From the NCBI GenBank assembly GCA_018268455.1, contig JAFDWM010000290.1:186001-250000 (forward strand): a stretch of DNA of 64,000 nt, in the 5' to 3' direction. This DNA is from Actinomycetota bacterium. Lineage in GTDB: Bacteria > Actinomycetota > Actinomycetes > Actinomycetales > Microbacteriaceae. A program made the translations under genes and the position numbers. The notes beneath the pieces were generated by a model. It was not told the DNA's origin. It ran no database searches and worked only from the letters and a program-made list of their open reading frames with translations. Position 1 is the first letter of the stretch. Each line of letters opens with the position of its first letter. Shown in pieces: positions 58,336-64,000 of this stretch.

Positions 58336-59379
58336 ATGTCCTCCCCCTCCCCCCGGCCGGAGCGGATCCACTGGTTCGCCCGCCTCGAACACCGCTTCCA
58401 CGCGTGGCGCGAACGGCGCGCACGCCGACGCGGCCGCACCGCCACCATCGTGCCGTTCCCCGGCTACGGCGGACCCGGCTGGGTGCGCGTGGTGGGCCGG
58501 GTGCTGATCCTGCCGAAGAGCCGCACCGACGCGAAGGCCGGCAAGGACGCCAGCGTGCGCGGCTGGCGCAGCTTCGTGGGCATCCCGGTGAGCTTCGCGA
58601 CGGTCACGATCACGATCGCCGGGGTCACGCACGAGGTCACCGCCGACCGCGGCGGTGTCGTCGACTGCCGCATCCCGGCCGATCTCGCCGCGGGCTGGCA
58701 GGAGATGACGATGGCGGTGGAGGCGCAGGATCCGATCCCGGCGCGCGTGTTCGTCGTCGCCGAGGACGTGCGCTTCGGCGTGGTCTCCGACGTGGACGAC
58801 ACGGTCATGGTCACGGCTCTGCCCCGTCCGCTGATCGCCGCGTGGAACTCGTTCGTCGTCGACGAGCACGCTCGCACCCCGGTGCCGGGCATGGCGGTGC
58901 TGCTCGAGCGGCTGATGCGGGACAACCCCGGCTCGCCCATGATCTACCTCTCCACCGGGGCGTGGAACATCGCACCCACCCTCAACCGATTCCTGTCCCG
59001 CCACCTCTTCCCCGCCGGGGCGATGCTGCTGACCGACTGGGGCCCCACGCACGACCGCTGGTTCCGCAGCGGCCGCGACCACAAGCTCGGCAACCTCGCC
59101 CGCCTCGCCGAGGAGTTCCCGCACGTGCGCTGGCTGCTGATCGGCGACGACGGACAGCACGACGAGGCGATCTACGGGCAGTTCCTCGTGGAGCACCCCG
59201 ACAACGTCGCCGCCGTCGCGATCCGTCGGCTGCTGCCCGCCGAAGCCGTGCTCGCGGGCGGACGCACGGGAGGCCGCGACGAGGAGATCGCCGACGGCGG
59301 CGACCCCGTGCCGTGGGTGAGCGCGGAGGACGGCGCCGGCATCCTCGACACGCTGATCACCGCCGGCGTCGTGCGCTGA
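58336..59379 (+). CDS. App1-type phosphatidate phosphatase domain protein (DUF2183)
   Basis: A 347-residue protein with the App1 phosphatase catalytic domain (formerly DUF2183). The HAD-like motif FGVVSDVDDTVM (DxDxT) is near residue 155-166; MIYLSTGAWNIAP and LLIGDDGQHDEAIY are later motifs. Eukaryotic App1 dephosphorylates phosphatidate; bacterial substrates are unproven. The N-terminal ~60 residues contain an Arg-rich segment (AWRERRARRRGR). It is co-transcribed with the next gene (two bases apart). Confidence 0.88.
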   Translation: MSSPSPRPERIHWFARLEHRFHAWRERRARRRGRTATIVPFPGYGGPGWVRVVGRVLILPKSRTDAKAGKDASVRGWRSFVGIPVSFATVTITIAGVTHEVTADRGGVVDCRIPADLAAGWQEMTMAVEAQDPIPARVFVVAEDVRFGVVSDVDDTVMVTALPRPLIAAWNSFVVDEHARTPVPGMAVLLERLMRDNPGSPMIYLSTGAWNIAPTLNRFLSRHLFPAGAMLLTDWGPTHDRWFRSGRDHKLGNLARLAEEFPHVRWLLIGDDGQHDEAIYGQFLVEHPDNVAAVAIRRLLPAEAVLAGGRTGGRDEEIADGGDPVPWVSAEDGAGILDTLITAGVVR

Positions 59380-59381
59380 AC

Positions 59382-60314
59382 ATGCTCTCCGCCCCCGAGA
59401 CGGCCGCCCTTCCCGTCCGGCCCGCGCCGCGGAGCCGGCTGGACCGGGGCGACTGGACGGCTCGCGCCGCAGCGCATGCCGAGCGGGCCGACGCACTGAC
59501 GGCGGAGCACCGGGCGCGGCAGGCGCGCGGCGAGAAGCACCCCGTGCGCGACTTCCTGTTCACCTACTACGGGTACAAGCCGGGCCTGCTCCGGCGCTGG
59601 CATCCCGGCGCCGGGGTCGCTCTGGAGGACGCTGCGGAGCGGGCCGGCTGGCGGTGGTACTCCCCCGTCGCCGCGGCTCCCGGATCCGGCGATGCCGGGA
59701 GCTCGCGATCGCGCGGTCCGGCCCTCGCACCCGACGCTGCAGTCTTCGCCGCGGACAAACCGGAGCTCGCGGCGCTCGTGCAGACGATGCTCGTCCGCAC
59801 CGCTGCCCGCCCCGGCCAGTTCGGATGCTTCGGCCTGCACGAGTGGGCGATGGTCTACCGCGCTCCCGAGCACCGCCACCCTGTACCGCTGCGACTCGGT
59901 CAGGCCGGCACCGATGCCGTGGTCGAGGCCGGCGATCTGCGCTGCACGCACATCGACGCGTTCCGGTTCTTCACCCCGGAGGCCGTGCCGCGCAACAGGT
60001 TGGCGCCGACCCGCGACACCCAGCCGCAGCTCGAGCAGCCGGGCTGCCTGCACGCCGGCATGGATGTGTACAAGTGGGCGATGAAGCTCGGCCCGCTCGT
60101 ACCGGGCGAGCTGCTGCTGGACGCCTTCGAGCTCGCGCGCGACATCCGGGTCCTCGATATGGAGGCAGCTCCCTACGACCTGTCGGACTGGGGCGTGGTG
60201 CCGGTGCGCATCGAGACGGCCGAGGGCAAGGCCGAGTACGTGCGCCGCCAGCGCGGCTTCGCCGAGCGCGGCAACGCGCTGCGGCAGCGGATCCTCGACG
60301 CCTGGCTCGGCTGA
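59382..60314 (+). CDS. Conserved actinobacterial protein, often labelled 3-methyladenine DNA glycosylase
   Basis: A 310-residue protein starting two bases after the App1 gene. The conserved opening DWTARAAAHAERADALTAEH, VRDFLFTYYGYKPGLLRRWHPG and the C-terminal HAGMDVYKWAMKLGPL mark a family found across actinobacteria that databases often call 3-methyladenine DNA glycosylase. I see none of the helix-hairpin-helix or AlkA/Tag motifs that would support that, so the function should be treated as unknown. A Ser/Gly/Ala-rich insertion (residues ~98-115) is variable. Confidence 0.7.
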   Translation: MLSAPETAALPVRPAPRSRLDRGDWTARAAAHAERADALTAEHRARQARGEKHPVRDFLFTYYGYKPGLLRRWHPGAGVALEDAAERAGWRWYSPVAAAPGSGDAGSSRSRGPALAPDAAVFAADKPELAALVQTMLVRTAARPGQFGCFGLHEWAMVYRAPEHRHPVPLRLGQAGTDAVVEAGDLRCTHIDAFRFFTPEAVPRNRLAPTRDTQPQLEQPGCLHAGMDVYKWAMKLGPLVPGELLLDAFELARDIRVLDMEAAPYDLSDWGVVPVRIETAEGKAEYVRRQRGFAERGNALRQRILDAWLG

Positions 60315-60437
60315 CGGCCTCACGCGACCCGCACCGCCGGTGCCCCCGGTCCGCGGCGACGGGCTGCCGCCGGGCGCGGACCGGCCGAACCGGGCGAAAC
60401 CGGAGTGCCGCGATGTCGCGGGAATCGATTGCGCAAC

Positions 60438-60483
60438 CACTTGGTCAAGTGCTACCGTCATCTTTAGCGACCAACTGGTCAAG
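60438..60483. promoter_or_regulatory. Candidate TetR operator sites in the MFS-dehydrogenase promoter
   Basis: Two related sites: CACTTGGTCAAGTG (60438-60451, 6-bp arms) and GACCAACTGGTC (60469-60480, 5-bp arms), each followed by or containing TGGTCAAG in direct repeat 34 bases apart. They lie 24-69 bases before the MFS start and are markedly AT-richer than the surroundings. The TetR regulator at the end of the same locus is the obvious candidate. Seen in sequence; binding is inferred. Confidence 0.55.
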
Positions 60484-60506
60484 ACCACTCGAATGATTGG
60501 ACGACG

Positions 60507-61763
60507 ATGACGTCGGGATCCATCCCTCTGACGGACGCGCCGGCGGTGCCGCGCGTCTCACGCAAGCTGGTCGCCTCGCTCGGCCTCGGCAACATCGGCA
60601 CCTTCATGACCTGGGGCGCCGTGCCCAGCGTGCTCCTCGCTCTGCAGATGAACGACCTCGACGCCGGCAGCAAGGAGGCCAATCTCGCCCTCGCGTCGGT
60701 GCTGGGCGCGATCATCTCCACCGCGTCGCAGCCGGTCTGGGGCCTGCTCTCCGACCGTGCCCGCACCCGCTGGGGACGCCGTGCGCCGTTCATCCTGACC
60801 CTGGCCATCGGCGGCGCGATCTCGATGTTCGCGATCTCGCAGGCCAGCACGCTGTGGATGATCGTCGCGGGCTGGTGCCTCATCCACGTGCTCGTCACCG
60901 GCATGCAGGGCGCACTCGAGGCCGTGCTCCCGGACCGCGTGCCGGAGGCGCTGCGCGGCATCGGCGCCGCGGCCCTCGGGCTCGGCGCCATGTTCGGCGT
61001 GCTCATCGGCCAGCTCACCGCGGCGATGCTGGTCAAGAAGGGCTACCTGATCGCCTACGGCTTCGTGGCGCTGGTGCTGGTGCTGGTCGCCGTGCTGTTC
61101 GTCGTGCTGAACCCGGATGTCGACAACCGCGATCGGCCGCGCGAGAAGCTCGACTGGCGCAGCCTGCCCGCCAAGCTCTGGGTCAACCCGCGCAAGCACC
61201 CGGACTTCGCGTGGACCTTCTGGGGGCGCCTGCTCATGCTGCTCGGCTTCAACATGGTGCAGAACTTCCAGCTCTACATCGTGATGGACTACATCGGTGT
61301 CGGCAAGGACGCCGCCCTCGGCCTCACCCCTGTGCTCGCCGTGTGCAGCCTCGGCGCATCGCTCATCTCCATCCCGCTGTCGGGATGGCTCTCCGACCGC
61401 ACCGGCCGTCGCAAGCCCTGGGTGATCGCGTCGGCGCTGCTCATCGGCGTAGCGCTGCTGCTGCCGTTCTTCTCCGCCACCGTCCCGACGATGATCGCCA
61501 CGGCGAGCATCGGCGGGTTCGGATTCGGGATGTACCGCGCGGTCGACCTGTCGCTGATCTCGCTCGTGCTGCCGAACGCCGACGACAACGGCAAGGACCT
61601 CGGCATCGCCGGCATCGCGTCCAACATCGGCGACATCGTCGCCCCGGCGGCATCCGGCTTCGTCATCCTCACCCTGGGCGGGTACCGACCGCTGTTCCTC
61701 GTCGCCTTCGCCCTGTGCGTCATCGGTGCGGTCTGCGTGATGTTCGTGCGTTCGGTCCGCTGA
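60507..61763 (+). CDS. MFS/GPH-type transporter
   Basis: A 418-residue carrier with 12 hydrophobic segments. The loop SDRARTRWGRRAPF after helix 2 and SDRTGRRKPWV between halves are GPH/MFS signatures. The adjacent FAD dehydrogenase and TetR suggest uptake or export of a small organic compound, possibly a steroid-like or other reduced substrate, rather than a sugar. Substrate not determinable. It begins with ATG 27 bases after the second operator-like site. Confidence 0.85.
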   Translation: MTSGSIPLTDAPAVPRVSRKLVASLGLGNIGTFMTWGAVPSVLLALQMNDLDAGSKEANLALASVLGAIISTASQPVWGLLSDRARTRWGRRAPFILTLAIGGAISMFAISQASTLWMIVAGWCLIHVLVTGMQGALEAVLPDRVPEALRGIGAAALGLGAMFGVLIGQLTAAMLVKKGYLIAYGFVALVLVLVAVLFVVLNPDVDNRDRPREKLDWRSLPAKLWVNPRKHPDFAWTFWGRLLMLLGFNMVQNFQLYIVMDYIGVGKDAALGLTPVLAVCSLGASLISIPLSGWLSDRTGRRKPWVIASALLIGVALLLPFFSATVPTMIATASIGGFGFGMYRAVDLSLISLVLPNADDNGKDLGIAGIASNIGDIVAPAASGFVILTLGGYRPLFLVAFALCVIGAVCVMFVRSVR

Positions 61764-61774
61764 CGGGGGATCCG

Positions 61775-63445
61775 ATGGATGCTGATGTGATCGTCGTCGG
61801 AGCAGGCCTGTCCGGCATGGTGGCGGCCCTCGAGGCGCACCGCCGGGGCAAGCGCGTGATCATCGTCGACCAGGAGGGCGAGCAGAACCTCGGCGGGCAG
61901 GCGTTCTGGTCGTTCGGCGGCCTGTTCCTCGTGAACAGCCCGGAGCAGCGCCGGCTCGGGATCAGGGACAGCGCAGAACTCGCCTGGTCGGACTGGCAGG
62001 GCACGGCGGGCTGGGATCGGCTGGACGGCGAGCGCCCGCAGGACGAGTGGGCGCAGCAGTGGGGGCGCGCCTTCGTGGAGTTCGCCGCCGGCGACCTGCG
62101 CGGCTGGCTGCGCCGCCATCGCGTCTCGCTCACGCCGGTGGTCGGCTGGGCCGAGCGCGGGGGCAGCACCGCCCATGGCCACGGCAACTCCGTGCCGCGC
62201 TTCCACGTCCCGTGGGGCACCGGCACCGGCGTCGCACTGCCGATCGTCCGGCTGGTGCGCGATGCCGTCGCCACCGGGCGCGTGCGGCTGGCGTTCCGTC
62301 ACCGCGTCGACGGCCTGATCACCGAGGGCGGGGTCGTGACCGGCATCACGGGCACCGTGCTCGAGGACGACCCCGGGCCCCGCGGTGCGGCCAGCAGCAG
62401 GACGCCCGTGCGCGACTTCACCCTGCGCGCACCGGCGGTGATCGTCTGCTCCGGCGGCATCGGCGGCGCTCACGACCTCGTACGCGCGCACTGGCCCGAG
62501 CGCCTGGGATCCGCACCGAGGAGCATGATCACCGGCGTGCCTGCCTACGTCGACGGCCGGATGCTCTCCATCGCCGCGACCGCGGGCGCACGACTGGTCA
62601 ATGAGGACCGGATGTGGCATTACACCGAGGGGATCCGCAACTGGGATCCGATCTGGCCGACGCACGGCATCCGCATCCTCCCCGGCCCCTCGCCGATCTG
62701 GCTCGACGCGCTCGGGCGACGCCTGCCCGCCCCGGCGCTGCCGGGTTTCGACACGCTGGAGACCCTGCGGCGCCTGCGCACGACCCCGGATCTCGCCGCA
62801 CACGACCATTCCTGGTTCATCATGACGAAGCGGATGCTCGCGAAGGAGGTCGCACTGTCGGGCTCGGAGCAGAACCCCGACATCACCAACCGCGACTACC
62901 GGCTGATGGCCCGCACACGCCTCGGCGGTCTCGTCCCCGGCCCCGTCGCCGACTTCGTGCGCCACGGCGCCGACTTCGTGACCGCCGATTCGGCCGATTC
63001 CCTGGTGCGGCGGATGAACGCGATCACGGGTGACGACCTGCTCGACGTCGCCACCGTGCAGCGCCAACTGCAGGCGCGCGATCTTCAGCTGCGCAACGAC
63101 TTCACGAAGGACGCGCAGATCATGGCCGTGCGCAATGCGCGCGCCTCGCGCGCGGACCGCATGACCCGGGTGACGCCGCTGCACCGGATGCTGGATCCGA
63201 AGGAGGGTCCGCTGGTCGGCATCCGCCTGCACACTCTCACCCGCAAGAGTCTGGGCGGACTGCAGACCGACCTGTCGGGCCGTGTGCGCGCTCAGAACGG
63301 CGAGGTCGTCGCCGGGCTCTATGCAGCCGGCGAAGCGGCCGGATTCGGCGGCGGCGGCGTGCACGGCTACCGCGCCCTGGAGGGCACGTTCCTGGGCGGT
63401 TGCATCTTCAGCGGGATGCGCGCGGGACAGGGCGCGGCCGCCTGA
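61775..63445 (+). CDS. FAD-binding dehydrogenase (COG3573, fumarate reductase/KstD-like)
   Basis: A 556-residue flavoprotein. The Rossmann FAD motif VIVVGAGLSGMVAALEA is at the N terminus, followed by NLGGQAFWSFGGLF. The C terminus has the FAD-ribityl segment GLYAAGEAAGFGGGGVHGY. It belongs to the family of predicted dehydrogenases related to succinate dehydrogenase/fumarate reductase and 3-ketosteroid dehydrogenases. Lack of a second substrate domain makes ketosteroid activity uncertain. It starts 11 bases after the MFS stop. Confidence 0.88.
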   Translation: MDADVIVVGAGLSGMVAALEAHRRGKRVIIVDQEGEQNLGGQAFWSFGGLFLVNSPEQRRLGIRDSAELAWSDWQGTAGWDRLDGERPQDEWAQQWGRAFVEFAAGDLRGWLRRHRVSLTPVVGWAERGGSTAHGHGNSVPRFHVPWGTGTGVALPIVRLVRDAVATGRVRLAFRHRVDGLITEGGVVTGITGTVLEDDPGPRGAASSRTPVRDFTLRAPAVIVCSGGIGGAHDLVRAHWPERLGSAPRSMITGVPAYVDGRMLSIAATAGARLVNEDRMWHYTEGIRNWDPIWPTHGIRILPGPSPIWLDALGRRLPAPALPGFDTLETLRRLRTTPDLAAHDHSWFIMTKRMLAKEVALSGSEQNPDITNRDYRLMARTRLGGLVPGPVADFVRHGADFVTADSADSLVRRMNAITGDDLLDVATVQRQLQARDLQLRNDFTKDAQIMAVRNARASRADRMTRVTPLHRMLDPKEGPLVGIRLHTLTRKSLGGLQTDLSGRVRAQNGEVVAGLYAAGEAAGFGGGGVHGYRALEGTFLGGCIFSGMRAGQGAAA

Positions 63446-63464
63446 CGCGGCGATGCGAGCCGGG

Positions 63465-64000
63465 TCAGAGGATCCGCTCGAACTCCGCCGACATCACGGC
63501 GGGGACGTCGATCGCGGGCGCGAAGTTGCGGTGGATCTGCAGACCGTCCCAGCACGCGACGACCCAGGCCGCGATGATGTGATGCGGGGCCGAGGACCGC
63601 AGGCAGTGCTCCTCGACGATGTGCACGTGCGCCGCCTCGAATCGTGCCAGCACGCGCTCGTACCGGGTGCGGAAGAACTCGTGCGCGGGATGCGACGGGC
63701 TGCTGGCCTCGCACAGCAGCGACGAGTAGACGCGCACGATGTCGGTGCGCGACTCGTTGGCGACGATGCGCGACCACAGCTGCGCGAGCGTGTCGGGACC
63801 GGTGCCGGCGAGCGCGGCGACGTCGGAGGCGCCGCTCTGATTCGACAGGACGCCGTCCAGCAGCTCCTCCTTGCTGCCGAAGTGGTACAGGATCGTGCCG
63901 TGCGCGATGCCGAGCCTGGTGGCGATCGAGCGGATGCTGGCAGCGCGGTACCCCTCCTCGGCGAAGGCGGCCGCCGCGGCCGCGAGGATCTGGTCCCGGG
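63465..64000 (-). CDS. TetR/AcrR family regulator (5' end outside window)
   Basis: About 178 C-terminal residues are present; the start lies beyond the window. The visible N-terminal part is the TetR HTH: AAAAAFAEEGYRAASIRSIA, LGIAHGTILYHFGSKEEL. The ligand-binding domain follows. It is convergent with the FAD dehydrogenase (19-base gap), and two TGGTCAAG-type sites sit in the promoter of that operon, so it most likely represses the transporter/dehydrogenase pair. Confidence 0.9.
   Translation of the reverse strand, partial: RDQILAAAAAAFAEEGYRAASIRSIATRLGIAHGTILYHFGSKEELLDGVLSNQSGASDVAALAGTGPDTLAQLWSRIVANESRTDIVRVYSSLLCEASSPSHPAHEFFRTRYERVLARFEAAHVHIVEEHCLRSSAPHHIIAAWVVACWDGLQIHRNFAPAIDVPAVMSAEFERIL

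Overview
This is a contiguous piece of chromosome from a very GC-rich actinobacterium. The gene order points to Microbacteriaceae, most likely Microbacterium or a close relative. Evidence for this includes the runs ftsY-smc, rnc-rpmF-DUF177-coaD-recG, hemW/hrcA/dnaJ/rsmE/HIT/phoH/ybeY/CBS/era, recO-uppS and rpsT-holA-comEC-comEA-leuS, the cysteine-free L32, the yeast-type LeuA and the frequent GTG starts. It is core genome: I found no insertion sequence, prophage, CRISPR array, tRNA or rRNA gene. The genus assignment is inference, not proof.

Layout. 1-3900: ftsY (partial) and smc, minus strand. 4000-4700: a promoter, a 30-residue ORF with a strong Shine-Dalgarno, and a small unrecognised protein. 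4839-6847: an ABC ATPase/FtsX-type permease pair. 6895-12079: mutM, rnc, rpmF, DUF177, coaD and recG, minus strand. 12137-15218: an alpha/beta hydrolase, rsmD, thiL and a DUF3515 lipoprotein. 15219-15592: a repeat pair between convergent genes. 15593-19837: ddl, gpsA, plsC and murA (cell wall and phospholipid precursors). 19913-22061: leuD and leuC with a leucine leader peptide. 22125-23270: a TerC-family gene behind a manganese (yybP-ykoY) riboswitch. 23452-25724: uppS, recO and a TRIC-type channel. 25845-27746: leuA with its own leucine leader peptide, divergent from thrC. 29288-32045: a DUF2207 membrane protein and a quinone oxidoreductase. 32047-39173: era back to hrcA, preceded by a CIRCE operator. 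39244-43324: a carboxylesterase, hemW, DUF1990 and an orphan response regulator. 43450-48781: lepA, a hydrolase, an MFS sugar carrier and a GH1 beta-glucosidase. 49006-58208: rpsT, holA, comEC, comEA, an LGFP-repeat/SGNH protein and leuS. 58336-64000: an App1-type phosphatase with a companion gene, then an MFS transporter/FAD dehydrogenase pair next to a TetR regulator.

Regulation visible in the DNA is the richest part of the window. Both leucine units (leuC-leuD and leuA) carry leader peptides with three or four consecutive leucine codons that run into a GC-rich hairpin. Both leader ORFs begin 6-7 bases after a TAnnnT box, so they are probably leaderless. The terC homologue has a recognisable manganese riboswitch, hrcA has a CIRCE element, and the TetR-linked unit has two TGGTCAAG sites in its promoter. 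At least 14 starts in the window show the same -10-like box 6-7 bases upstream, which suggests that leaderless transcription is common here. Between the convergent DUF3515 gene and ddl lie two 81-bp nested palindromes of identical geometry, which may belong to a dispersed intergenic repeat family.
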